From assembly GCA_907165275.2 (NCBI GenBank), contig OU015649.1, forward strand, positions 7,780,001-7,844,000: DNA of 64,000 bases, read 5' to 3'. The translations under genes were made by a program, and so were the position numbers. The stretch comes from Zygaena filipendulae (lineage: Eukaryota; Arthropoda; Insecta; Lepidoptera; Zygaenidae). How positions within the stretch are numbered: position 1 is the first letter of the stretch; every line of letters starts with the position of its first letter. The notes below the pieces were generated by a model. That model saw only the letters and a program-made list of their open reading frames with translations, was not told where the DNA came from and searched no databases. Below are positions 10,593-22,574 of the stretch, in pieces.

Positions 10593-12543
10593 CTAGTACG
10601 TGACTGACGGGATGAGTTGCCGGTGATAGTAGAGCTGTGGCTCGTAGTGGATGTTGTCCCAGTGGCCAGCCACTGCGGTGACTTGCATGCGGTGCACGCC
10701 ACCGCCGCCGGCGCGCTCGCACGCCCGCTGTGACTGCGGTCAGTCACATCAGGCGCCGGTGTCGTACGTTTCTTACCCTAAATCAATCATAAACCATGTA
10801 TCCTACGTATGTGCTTATTTATTTTATGCAGCTGGTCTTGACAGACATACGACCATAACTTAAGTGAATACTTCTTATATGCCATGCCACCTCACGCTTG
10901 CTAGGAGGTCACACGATGCGTCGAATATCTACATGATGTCAATCATCTGACTGTGAAGGAATATGACGGCGCATTCACTTACGCGGTCAATTCAATTAAG
11001 TGTTATTCCGATTAAATTGGCTTTAAATTATCATGAAAATGACTAAATAATAAGCATTAACCATAACAAGGGTTATGCAAAGATTGAATAAATAATATTA
11101 TATTTACGAGTATAATCAAAATAAAATTATTTTTCGTTATTAAAGTTAAAGGAGAGAACTTTGTACCAGAGCTGGAGAGGTATGTAATTTTTTTTAAATG
11201 GGCCTCCATCGCGATGCCATTGACTAAGAAGTATTCATTTTAAAATGTGATGAAGCACAACTTACATAAGTGTCATAGAATACAGAGGATACTCTCGGAT
11301 CATGGCCCTGGTTACAGGTACATTGAGTGTGAGTATTGCGAACTGCACTCATTGCTGATATTTCCGGTGCAATAAATGTTTGGGTGTCGTCTTCTATAAT
11401 TTCACTATGAGTGGAGTTCACTGAAACTCTTTGATTATCATCTCTCAACCAAGGCTCTGATAGTCTATCTCCCAATCTTTCTCTGGAAAAATCATTATAA
11501 GACATTTGTCTTCTTATACTCCTGCAACGACTTCGATTGTCCAAGGTGGAAAATTTCATAGTTTGTGCTGGGCGAAGATCTCTAGGCATGATACCGTCAT
11601 TATTCTCGAAACTTCGCATCTTTGATAGTTTACACGATCTTCTATCTATGTCACCATTATTGCAATCGCGTTTATCCAAACACTTGTCCATGTTTCCTGA
11701 GAAATTAGTATACGTGGAGGTATTACTTTTTAGATCACCTTTTGATGGAAATTCTGATGACGAAAATATGCAACTTTGACTATTGAATCGTTTTTGTGAT
11801 TTGTCTATCAAAGAGAGCATTGATAATTTCTTTAGAGAACTTGAAGATCCTGACGTAATTTCAGCTAGTTGAACAGCATTTTGGTGTTTTTTTGAAATGG
11901 TTTCACCGCTTACCTTTTTGAGGTTTGATAACTTTCGTTTTAGTTTTTGCACGAGTGTATTTGATGGGTCATAAGATATTAACTGCTTTGAAATATAGTT
12001 TGATACTCCGATAGTTTTGCTTTTGTTACGTTTTCTATCAAGGCTGCAGTGAGAGTTCAACCCGACTTGGTTTCGTCCAGATTCTCTTTTTAGCCTATCC
12101 AAATCGTAAATGTTAAGAGTATGTCCTCTTTGGTCCATTACACCTCGTCGATAATTTAAGTAATTATTTTGCTGTACATTACAGTTACAAACTAAATCAA
12201 AGTCGTGATCTGATATGCTACTGTCGAGGCATTGTTGTTGAGCGGCTAGAGCGAGACACGCCTCACAATCAACACTGAGCAGTAGTTCAAGGCTAGTATT
12301 TCTGATAAAACCATCGCTAAAAGTTCGTGATCGCGATTTTGGTGCTTGTGGATTTGATTCCCAATCGTTGACGAAGTCGGCCATGGTATCGCCTCCACGG
12401 CCGCTGTCTTCGTCTTCCATCATGGTGGCAGCGTCTCTATTTACTTGGATGACACGGGGTTGGCGAAAGACGCGACTGTCACTCCGCACCGAACTGCGCG
12501 ATGGCGATGGTGACGGCCGCTTGTAATTGTCCACTTGAATCAT
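10593..12543 (-). CDS. Unrecognised largely disordered protein; possible cytoplasmic N-terminus of the dipeptidase
   Basis: Large exon 12543-11266 encodes 426 residues starting MIQVDNYKRPSPSPSRSS; an in-frame TAG four codons upstream fixes the ATG. The exon ends FYDTY at a strong donor (TAT/GTAAGT, phase 0). A phase-0 acceptor at 10734-10735 leads to a 46-residue terminal exon with GHWDNIHYEPQLYYHRQL and a TAG at 10593, giving 472 residues. Composition is rich in Ser, Arg, Asn and Lys, with basic and acidic patches (EDEDSGRGGD), a Cys-containing segment LLLSVDCEACLALAAQQQ, and CNCN and CTCN pairs. No signal peptide or known domain. Alternatively the large exon splices in phase to the membrane-anchor exon at 8918. 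A good acceptor (TTTAACTCTTTCGCAG) 30 bases upstream of the ATG shows a 5' UTR exon exists. I do not recognise the family. Confidence 0.7.
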
Positions 12544-12559
12544 TTTTCCAACCTATGAG

Positions 12560-12576
12560 CGTGCTGGTACCTGCGA
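12560..12576 (-). promoter_or_regulatory. Splice acceptor of the coding exon starting at 12543
   Basis: On the minus strand a pyrimidine-rich tract ending TTTCGCAG lies about 30 bases before the ATG, so the transcript starts at least one exon further upstream. Confidence 0.6.
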
Positions 12577-13019
12577 AAGAGTTAAAACAGTTATGGATGT
12601 GTAAAACCCAGTGAAAGATGACGAAAGGAGCTGGTCTTAAGTTTTTCTACTGTCTATAATACATAAAATAGAGTCGAATGACAAAGAAGAGTATTTAGAT
12701 GAAGTAACAAAATCAAGAAAAATCAATAAAATAGTCTTATAAATTTATACGTGTATGAATATTATTATAGGTATTTAAAAGGAGAATCGAACATTGAACA
12801 TAGCACCGTCCTTCAATACATCAATCGTTAAACTTTTCATACACTATCATATTATAATATGTACTGACAGATTGATCAACTTCCAGATTAGACCAAACAT
12901 TGTGATTTCTATAAAAGAGGCTAATCAACGCCGTCAGTCGTGAAAATCGGTATACGTATTGGTAATAAACTAACAAGCATTTCAGAGTTCGCTAATTAAA
13001 ACTTTAAGTTTTTGAGGGT

Positions 13020-13260
13020 GTAACGCGAATAATCACTGCGCCGCACTCTGGGACGCTCGTGGGACTGCTGGCGCTGGCTGAAAACCAGCGCTGAGGGTTC
13101 TCATCCTCAGCATATGCTAAGTCAGCTGCCTTTTGCAGCAGCAGAGACACACCGCGACCAAAACCAGCCAATCAATATTTTTTTTAAAGTTTAGATTGCA
13201 ATGAATTTGTTTGTGATTTTGTTATTTTGTTTGTAAACCTTGTGTGTGTCTGTTGCGCAC
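13020..13260 (-). promoter_or_regulatory. Candidate 5' UTR exon / promoter region of the 12543 gene
   Basis: A locally GC-rich, repeat-poor block (13030-13165) with CAG/CTG-rich sequence stands out from AT-rich surroundings about 0.5 kb upstream of the coding exon. Its place and composition suit a non-coding first exon of the minus-strand gene. No TATA box or initiator is clear, so this is inference only. Confidence 0.25.
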
Positions 13261-13451
13261 ATTTCATTCATTTCCACTAAAATCATAACCATGAGGTGAA
13301 AATCAATCATTACTTCCTTAGATTTATGATATTAAATTAGTATTCATTCTATTTATCTACCTATACTGTTACTCAATTATATAGAGAGGTAGGTATGTAT
13401 TAAAATTGTGACGTTTGTCGACATGCAATTTGAACTTTTATTTCGCTATTA

Positions 13452-13478
13452 CCTCAGAAGAATATTATTCTTCTGAGG
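13452..13478. repeat. Perfect 27-bp palindrome flanked by a direct repeat
   Basis: CCTCAGAAGAATA and its reverse complement separated by one base. GCTATTACCT borders it at 13445-13454 and again at 13478-13487. Confidence 0.85.
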
Positions 13479-13499
13479 CTATTACCTACTAATTATGTC

Positions 13500-14850
13500 A
13501 TTGCGACACTGATGGTTACTAAAACAAACGGTGCCTTGTCTCGTAAGGTAAATTCGAAGGTCTAAGGGCTTTCACAATAAATTGTTTTAGGCGTGAGTAG
13601 AATTGTTATTGGATTCACAAAAAGACACATGAGCCAATAAATATTTTTCTCGCCGGATTTTTACCGCTTTAATTTACAGTCAATTGTCTCGGTGTAGGTT
13701 TAGTTTACGAGTACCTACTTAATTATGTCGAGTATTTAATTATATTATGTAAATACTAAACGCGAAAATCTAAAAACTTGAGTATTTAATTGTTTAAACA
13801 TACCTAATTAAACTATGTATTTTAATTTTCTTCTGTCGGTATGTCTGTAGGTTCGTGCATTGCGAAGACACTATCGGACGTACACTGTAGACGTTTCATA
13901 CATACCTATTACGTCCGTGGTTTCATATGGCGTTTTTCAGCACATTTCCGAAGAAAAGGTCCTAAATTAAAAAAAAATGGCTAAGATTAAATAAGATTTA
14001 AAAAAACAAGAAAAACTGTGAACTTAAAAGCACTAGTGTGATAGTTAAATTTAATGTAGGTACTAGTGCAGCAATTTAAAGTAAAAAGCACGCATGTTTA
14101 TTAAGCTGCATTAGTAGGTACCTATTATATTTGGCATATAGGTTATTTCAGTTTATTAAGTTCAATGAAATTGACAATATTAATTATTATATATCTATAT
14201 TTTACAATATTAATTATTATATATCTATATTGGCTAATAACTTTAAACCCTCGTTTTTTTATATTTCAAATGTATACGTTATGTCCTATAGGTATTTACA
14301 GTTTTTTTCTTTGTATAGATAGAATTATTATGCACCAAAGTACCTATACAGACTAGATTTTTTTTTTATAAATTCAAATTCTTTATTCATTTGGTAGTAC
14401 AAGAAAAACAATCTATGTAAAATTTAAATTCTTAAAACGTTACCTGTATATTAATAGTTATTGCGATTTGATTTCCTATTGTTTTTTTTTTAATATTAGA
14501 TACCTAACACACCCATAATACTCATCAATGTCACTGTTTTGTCCAATTTCCTATAGGTATAGGTACGACAGCACAAAGTCTTGAACTCAAACTCCTATCT
14601 CAACGAAAGATCCGATGAGTAAGATAATTAAGTTAGATATCACCTAACCGAGTGCGGAGGTGTCTAGAGACTGCATTAGTTCTTGTCGTTCTACGTATAT
14701 AGGGTATAAGGAAGATAAGATACGAGTAGGTAAATGTAAATACATGCGTATTCACCGTGTGATTTGTCATCTCTGAGTGATTCTACAGATTGGGTATGAG
14801 GTTAAGTGGTGAGTAGATACTGAAATCCTTTTATAATATTAGTAGGTATA
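13500..14850. other. AT-rich intergenic DNA
   Basis: No coding exon seen. Holds a tandem duplication (CAATATTAATTATTATATAT unit, about 14175-14232) and a LINE-like 3' end at 14361-14440 (TTCAAATTCTTTATTCATTT). Confidence 0.5.
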
Positions 14851-14853
14851 GGT

Positions 14854-15204
14854 CTCAGACCAAATAAAAACTAAAGACGGAACGCGTAGAACAGACAAGT
14901 GAAGCCCGGAAAAAGACACCACGCCGTACACGTACACAGAAACACGCACACACTTACAAGAAAAAGACACCACACCTTTTAGTTTGAGCTTCTCCCGCTA
15001 ATGGAGATGACACGGGCGCAACAATTAAAAAATGCCATATTGTGTCGTTAACGATCAAAAAATAAAAAAACAGTATGGAATCACTTATCACCAGTAAGTA
15101 AACTTAGCGAATCATACACTTTCCTAATCACCACATGCATACGCATTAACCGGCTTCACTTCGTTGTTCGAGACGTTCCATCTTTAGTTTTTATTTGATC
15201 TGAG
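14854..15204. mobile_element. 351-bp element with about 30-bp terminal inverted repeats and a THAP-like start
   Basis: CTCAGACCAAATAAAAACTA at left matches TAGTTTTTATTTGATCTGAG at right. Inside, on the plus strand from 15034, ATG CCA TAT TGT.. reads MPYCVVNDQ..YGITYHQ, reminiscent of the start of a THAP zinc-binding domain, ending beside a GTAAGT-type splice donor. It may be the remnant of a P-element-like or other THAP-bearing transposon, but the second Cys of the motif is missing. Confidence 0.6.
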
Positions 15205-15391
15205 GTATCCTAACTGCTTCCTGCGGTAGCACTCTCGTGAATTTCGGAAATCCCTCCAGTCCCCAAAAAAAGTATCATATTCTCACGTTGGACCAACCGG
15301 TTTGCCAAGTTTCGTTAAGATCGGTTACGTGGTTATCAAGTTCAGCGCGGACAAACGGATATCCATACTTAATAAATAAATAAATAAATAG

Positions 15392-15977
15392 TGATATTAT
15401 AAATGCGACAGTAACTCTATCTGTCTGTCTATAGCCTTTTCATGCCTTAATTACTGAACTGATCATCATGAAGGACATAGGGTACCTACTACTTTTTATC
15501 CCTGAATCCCCGCAGTAACTAATAGCAGCTGCTGGTGTTGTCAAAGGACTATTTTCGAAAGTTTACACTAATTATACCTAATTAGGTTTTATTATGTAAT
15601 AAAAGTTTGATTTAGAAATTTTTACTGGGTCGCTGTTGAGTTAGGTATTATTAGGTATTTTATTTTAGAAAAAAACCTGCTACTGCTAAGATGTATTTAT
15701 CCGTAGGTACTGTCTGTACTGATAAAATTGAAGTGTCTGTTTGTAATTCCAAATTAACAACTTTTCACTAAATGCCTGATATAGAAGTATACGGTACTTA
15801 CATAATTTTTTTTTTTTTAATTTTGTCTGTCTGTCTGTTGGTTGTTCCGACTAATCTCTGAAACGGTCGGATAGATTTCAACGGGACTTTCACTGGCAGA
15901 TACTTTTATTTTAGAAAAAAATTGTGCCTGCGGGGATTCCGAAACTCACGCGGGTGAAACCGAGGGGCACAGCTAGT
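15392..15977. repeat. Two CTAGCTG/CCGCGG repeat fragments
   Basis: 15392-15530 (TATTATAAATGCGACAG..TTTTTATCCCTGAATCCCCG) and 15826-15977 (CGAAACTCACGCGGGTGAAA..CACAGCTAG), separated by about 300 bp of unassigned AT-rich DNA. Confidence 0.75.
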
Positions 15978-16691
15978 ATTGAGATAAAGTTCGAGCGGTA
16001 GAGAATAGCGCCGTTTTACGTGTGTATTTTACGACAGCCCGGCAGCTGTATTGAGTGTTTATTTTCAGAATTACCTTACTATACACGTGTGCCTACCTAT
16101 ACTGTTATGTAAGTACATAGGTAGATAATTATATGTAACGAAAAAATTATCTTGACCGCTGCTGATTTCAGAAATTTTGTACTTAACTACTTTTATTATT
16201 TTACACATGGATAGAATTTTTTTTTTCTAATTTATTTTGGTAATAAATTTGACATCTATTTTGTTTGTTTTGTTCGGTTTAGGTTTAATTTTCATGTTCA
16301 TTTCTAACGGGTCGGAATTTTATGAAAATGTGTCATTGAAATGTAACTTTTATCGCCTACCTATATTTAATTTGACCTCTATTCACAGACCTAGTTGTCA
16401 TATTTTTTATTTTGCTTTATTATAAATTCCTTTTTTTGGCATGTTGTAAATTAGATTTATACAGGTTTGAAACGTTAAATTTAATTAACAATAATACGTA
16501 TTATACGTTCTTAGCGCCTGCTTAGTTTTTTGTAGTAGACTAATAGTAGCAAAAGTACAAAATATGAACACATGACGATATATTTATTCATTTTGTGCAT
16601 TAAGCGATGCAGATTCCATATCATTTTACAATATTTTAAATTGAAGAAATAATCGTCTGCAGAACACACATAAAGTTTCCATTCTATATCT

Positions 16692-16938
16692 AATATATAT
16701 AAATCAGGTGTCACGTTGTTTCTCCGCGATGGACTCCGAAACTACTGAACGGATTTTGATAAAATTTTGTAATTTTTTCATAAAATGGTCCAACTTAAAA
16801 GATAGGATAGTTTTTATCCCGGAATTCCCGCGGGAACTCCAGAACTCAGGGGTAAAAAGAAGGACGTAGAGTACTTTTTCCCGGAATTCCCGCGGGAACT
16901 CCGAAATTACCGCGAATGAAATCGCGCGGTCAGCTAGT
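16692..16938. repeat. CTAGCTG/CCGCGG repeat with internal duplication
   Basis: The GGAATTCCCGCGGGAACTCC segment occurs twice, about 57 bp apart, within one copy ending TCAGCTAG. Confidence 0.85.
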
Positions 16939-17464
16939 AATAGTATAAGTTGTAACGTATTCGATATACTAATATTATAAATTCAATTATTATCTTATAA
17001 AACATTATCTCTATATTTTTTTACCGATTTTTTATAATTAAAAAAAATATAAATATTAAATGCAAAATACGTAACATATTCTGACGAATAAATGAATTAA
17101 ATTAAATATACCTAACTATAGGTTATCAGTTTCTTATTATGTTAAAGAATAAATTGTTAGTTTAAAAAACTGTGTAGGCAAATATCAGGCATCTGCAACG
17201 CCGTAAAAGAAGTAGGTACCTATTGTAAAAAAGGAAGATAAAAGATTCTTTAGTAGGTTGTGTGTACTGACGTAAACGGTCATTTGTAAGCGGCCGAGAG
17301 AAATGCTTGCTACACCAGAAAAATAATCGTGAGAGGTTACAAAATAATGTATGGAGATTTTCAGAGAACAGACAGAGCTTTTAGGTGAATTTTTTAGTCT
17401 AAAATAATAGTTTTGCCATTTTTGTTGTGTTATTCGTTTAGTGGATATCACTACATGTTTTATA

Positions 17465-18243
17465 ACACAAAGTTCTCCTTGCGTCTGTTTGTCTGTCTAT
17501 CTTTTTGCGGTAAACTCAAAAACTATTGAACGGATTTTCATGCGCATTTCACCAATAGATAGCGTGATTCAACTTTCAAGAGGAAGGTTTATACGTAGGT
17601 ATATATATTTTGTCCTGAAATTCCCGCGGGGACTCCGAAACAGCTAGTTGTAACTAAAGTCTATACCTAATACCTATAATAATGCCTTGCGATTCCGACA
17701 AAAAAAACTGAAAGAACTTGATCACGGTATGACCCAGTTTGCAAATATGAGATTTTTATCACGTAAAGTTTGCACAAACACACGAAAAGTTGACACACTT
17801 GGACATTAGCTATATCACGTAAATCTACTAAAAACAAATTTGAATGAAGCCTGGCATTTAGGTAGGTAACTTAAGTGTTGACTTTTTAGCATTTAGGATA
17901 CTTTTTTATCGATATAATCAAGAAATTCCGAGGGAAATGAATTCGCGGGTATCAGCTATTCACAATAGCTATAATATTTTACGTTAGTGTTAGTTTAGGT
18001 CATACTATGCACCTATTTACTCATCAGTAAAAAATAAACTTACCTATAGTCTATTCTTTAAAAAAAGCCTGGAGCCATAGATGGTTTGTGGTTGAGTTAT
18101 TACTCTTGTAGTCTTGTCCCGTCTGTTCGTATTCATGTAACTTCTGAATGACTTGCTGATTGATTCATGGTAATATTTTTATAGTTATGTTACTTCCCGA
18201 CTATAGGGAATCGCGAAATTCACGAACTGCGGGGAACAACTAG
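17465..18243. repeat. Three CTAGCTG-family fragments
   Basis: 17465-17647 (CTGTTTGTCTGTCTATC..CTATTGAACGG..CAGCTAG), a very degenerate one at 17880-17965, and 18100-18243 (ending GGGAACAACTAG). Confidence 0.6.
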
Positions 18244-18526
18244 TATCCAATATTGTCGACTCCTCGGCACGACAAACCTTAAACAATCAACATGTAGTTC
18301 CCCAATTGCAGTGGTTGGTTGGGGTCTTACCGATAGATCATTTACTAAAGTGACAACCCTATACGCATCTGTGTAACCATTAACTTTAAAAATCATGGCG
18401 TTTTTAAAGTTTAACTTCGCCTCAAGAAGTTATTAGGTTTAGGATATTTTTGTAATTTTGTGAATATAGTAAGTAATTAAATATTATGGGTATTACAGAT
18501 TTTTATATAAAAAAAAATAACAAAAC

Positions 18527-18640
18527 ATTAAAACCGACTTCGAAACACACAAAAATGCACTATACTAAAAAGTTCAAAATAACCTACGTAGTATGTGCTA
18601 CCTACTGATACTTTCGTTTATTTAATAAATAAAATTATTT
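18527..18640. repeat. AAACCGACTTC-family repeat end
   Basis: AAAACCGACTTCGAAACACACAAAAATGCACTATACTAAAAAGT (first 20 bases diagnostic) matches the ends of the 38083-38465 and 50390-50716 elements. A LINE-like 3' end (TTCAAAATTCAAAGCCATTT) follows at 18652-18715. Confidence 0.7.
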
Positions 18641-18736
18641 ATTTTTGGTTTTTGAATAAAAAAAAATTCAAAATTCAAAGCCATTTATTACTTAGGATTG
18701 GTTGTTACTATCACTTAAAATCGTCAGCAGGTTCTT

Positions 18737-19277
18737 CTAATATATAAAATTCCCGTGTCACAATGTTAGTTACCATACTCCTCCGAACGGTTTGACCGAA
18801 TTTTATGAAATTTTATATGCATATTCAGTAGGTCTGAGAATCGGTTACTATCTATTTTTCATCCCGGAATCCCCGCGGGAACTCCGAAACTCACGCGGGT
18901 GATACGGCGGGGCACAGCTAGTAGAACTATAAATTACCGTCAGTTCGGAATATGTCCTCCACTGAGAAGAACTGACAAGGAAATGGGTGGGTTTATCTAC
19001 AGGTACTACTACTAGGTAATATTATAAAGAGGAAAGATTTGTTTTTTGTTTGTTTATTTGTTTGTTACAATTCAACTCAAAAACTACTGGACCGATTTAA
19101 AAAAATCTTTTACCATTAGAAAGCTACATTATTCCTGAGTAACATAGGCTATAGGTGTATCTAATCCGGAATTCTCGCGGAAACTCTGAAATTAACGCGG
19201 GTGAATCCACGGGGAACTGTTTGATAGAGCACCTTCATGGTCTCGTCTCATCGAGAAAACTTGAGGAACAGCTAGTA
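18737..19277. repeat. Two CTAGCTG/CCGCGG repeats in tandem
   Basis: 18737-18922 (ends GGGGCACAGCTAG) and 19014-19277, the latter with extra sequence before its CAGCTAG end. Confidence 0.8.
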
Positions 19278-19294
19278 AAGTGACAATTTATCTA

Positions 19295-19520
19295 CCCAAA
19301 TCGCTATGGGTGTGCCTGTAATATTTGAAGAGTTTCCTCGATTTCTCCATGATCCCATCATCAGATCCTGACTTCTTTACAATGTCAAACAAAAAAGAAT
19401 TTTCCAAATCGGTCCAGCCGTCTTCGAGTAATCGCGTAACAAAGATACAAAATAATAACAATAAAAAAAACATACAGTCAAATTGAGATCCTCCTCCTTT
19501 TTTTGGAAGTCGGTTAAAAA
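19295..19520. repeat. GAGTTTCCTCGATTTCTCC repeat
   Basis: Contains GAAGAGTTTCCTCGATTTCT, CTTCGAGTAATCGCGTAAC and ends GGAAGTCGGTTAAAAA. The same repeat is at 34858-35062; a reverse piece is at 50240-50335. Confidence 0.7.
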
Positions 19521-20404
19521 ACTCATTATTTTTACTAATAAGTAGGTAGGTACTTGCTTATTAATATCCACAAATTGGTGTTATAACAGGATGATTTTCG
19601 TGAGCAAGTTGCGAATGGAATAAAGTATATTTAACCTATTTATACTTCATAGGTCCACTATAAATACGTATACCTAGTGGCTCCGTCCGCAAAACTGTTT
19701 ATCTGATTGAAACAAGACGTGACCTAAAACCTGACCAGGAGATGACTGTGTCAAGATATCCGTAGGATGACATTATAAACACAATATCAAAAGATTCGAC
19801 CAGAAGTTGGTATAAATTATAACATCTGCTTATTATAAATTAGATATTTATGTTCGGTTTTAGTCATATAAATTTCGGGATAGGTACCCTATCCGAATGA
19901 ACTATAATTTAGCTGGAAAGAAAGAATATTTTATCAAGTCTTCAGTGGAGTTTTCAGTCGGTAAGGGCGAGAACTTTTCAAGCGACTCACGTAAATAAAT
20001 AAATATTAATGTTATAATTTGTATGTATATAAATCAGTACAATACAATGAAAGGAAAGTAACATTATTGTGCGAATATCGACAGAAATGTGATTTATTGA
20101 GTAGGTACAGCTGCAATGTGTGTACTCTGCGGTAGACATCTATACCTAATCATAATTATATGTTTCCTTATTTGTAGGTAGGCCTGCTCGTCTAGGTAGG
20201 TACCTACCTCTCGATTTCAACTAAGTTTTATATATAAGAATAAAGCTCACGAGGAAAATGTGGATAATAAATGAATACTTTCACAATTATCAGAATAAGT
20301 TGAAAATGATTGGTTTTCTTTACAACAGGTAATAATGGAAGTGGGTCTAGTGATGCACGATATCTTAGGATGTCTCTAAAATCTACATCTATCTTCTATC
20401 TAAA

Positions 20405-20705
20405 CTAATATTATAAAGTGGTAAACTTTGTAGGTTTGTGAGGTTGTAATTTCTGGATTTACTGAACTGTTTTGAAAATGTTTTCACTTATAGGAAGCTA
20501 CAGTGATCCTGTGTGACATAGATAGTGTACTTTTTATCCCGGAATTCCCGCGGGAGCTCTGAAATTACCGCGGGTTAAAGCCGCAGGTGATAGCCAGTTG
20601 AATATACATATAAATCGGTTCAGTAGATCCAGAGATTACCTCCTAAAACCTCAAAAAACTCACAAATTTTGCTTTTTTACCTCTTTATAATATTAATAGA
20701 TATAG
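20405..20705. repeat. CTAGCTG/CCGCGG repeat plus inverted tail fragment
   Basis: 20405-20600 is a full copy; 20610-20705 is the AT-rich end of a second copy in reverse (CAGTAGATCCAGAGATTACC..CTCTTTATAATATTAATAG). Confidence 0.75.
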
Positions 20706-21830
20706 ATTACTCCAAAAAAGAAAAACAGGCAACTTATGAAACGTATAAATACTATTTATATATTAAATAAAAAAATACTATAATAATTAAAATATCAATA
20801 GGTTAGTTCCTTAATTGTAAAGGTATCTATTGCTTAACCTTCGGTTATTCGATACCGTTTTGGTTTATTACCACTTCGTCTAACTTTATAATATCTGTGT
20901 ACTTAGTAGGCACATAATAATCGTATGGAGGATAAAAAACTACTGGGTAAATACATTTTGTATGATATAAAGTTATGTCTGTACGTATGAATAACCCAAG
21001 CCATGTTGTTTCTAATTGGTAGAGGGTACGTATACTCTAGCAAAGCAAGTTGCGGGTTAAAAGCCCTTCTGTTCCAGTTTTTTTAATTATAGCATTTTCT
21101 TAGGGCTATTTTTGTCCTAAAAAAATGATACAAAATATAGTTGTCTCTATAAAATCAATTATTTGAAATTCCGTGTTTATAAATATTTGCTGATGTTAGA
21201 CAGTATTTCACGCTCTGTATTAGAAAATATGTATTCATGAATTAAATATCATATCTTTTTCCAAGAATAACATTTATTTAAAAGAGAGTACCACTGCGGC
21301 ATCAGTCTGCCTTTGTATCATGATATGTATTAAGTTTAAATAAACAAAATAACTTTTTGAATTTTAACTAAATTATATATTTTTTTTAATTAGATATGGT
21401 AGGGTAAACTTTTATTGAAGTTATAAAAACAAATCTAAGAAATAATAATTATAATACCTAGGTACTCATTATACCTACTTGGTTTTATTTTATTTTTTTT
21501 TTTTATTTAATCGAGTTAGCATTTATCAATCGAATTTATAACCATAAAAAATATGCTATAAAAATCCAAAAGTTTTATAATTTGATAAATCAGTTCGTTC
21601 AGGTGACAAAAAATTTAGTATCTTGCAACAATTCTGTATGAAAATATCTACTATACTTACATATAATACAATTATAGTATCAGGTTTTATATAATATTTT
21701 TTAATGTTGAGGTTTTATAAACTTACCAACGAAAACAATATAACAGTTTTACAATTTATTATTATTATTACACGATAATGAACATATCACTGAAAATTAA
21801 TTTTTCCACAGGTGCTTTTCGTCATATATA
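20706..21830. other. AT-rich intergenic DNA, nothing identified
   Basis: Low-complexity A/T tracts; no exon, repeat family or structure could be supported. Confidence 0.4.
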
Positions 21831-21889
21831 AATGTGACATTAATCTCGTCGTTTGGCCGAAATGAGGGTCGTATTAATGGCATGGTTTT

Positions 21890-22275
21890 ATTAGCATCCC
21901 GCGACGGCTAGACGAGGCCAGCGCTCCGGGCAAAAAGCGGCTCGCACCTACGCCGACCTACGATGCTACGGTCGCGCTACGGGGTCGCAAGAGCTACGTG
22001 AGCGCTACGAATGCCGTATCTACGAGCATAGTCTACGTAGCCCGGACGAGGCGAGCGACTGGCGAGAGCGCGTGGATCGCACTGGCTTCGCTCGCTGTTC
22101 TCAGCGAATAATCCATACCCGAGAGGCGAGGAGGCTGTGTTTACCAGACCGACCGCGACAGAGGGCGGTCGGGCTACGGCGAGCTGCTCGCTACAGTACT
22201 GCCGGCAAGCCGAGCTAGCCCGCACCGTATAGACCTGGGATCGTCGTGGATCGAGGTGATGACCTCGCAACCCAA
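21890..22275. other. CpG-rich island with repeated CTACG motifs, function unknown
   Basis: Sharp change to high G+C with many CpG. CTACG/GCTACG recurs at irregular spacing between 21950 and 22045. A minus-strand frame of 97 codons (22270-21977, no ATG confirmed) shows no known domain. Neither strand looks like a conserved exon. Confidence 0.5.
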
Positions 22276-22574
22276 CCTGTGCTATTAATTTTGATACAAT
22301 CCAAGATGCGATTGCTTATTTGTCCGTTTATCCATACAAAACTTTCGATTTCGAAAACGTTCCATTTTATAACTTATTCTCACATTATAATTATGTATTA
22401 TTAGCCCTTATCTGAATCACAGATAATATAATAATATACTAGTTTGAATATTGGAAAATCGGTCTTAGTTGAAATAAGTTGGTAACTTACCTAGAATGTT
22501 GTTACGCAAAATTGCAACGTAAAACAATGACCCCACGAACGTAATAGTACATTGTTATCCTAGGGGTGAAAGTA

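Noticed and set aside
11537..11779. Plus-strand frame of 80 codons
   Set aside because: Antisense shadow of the 12543-11266 exon.
21977..22270. 97-codon minus-strand frame in the CpG-rich island
   Set aside because: High G+C lowers stop frequency; no motif, splice context or confirmed ATG supports coding.
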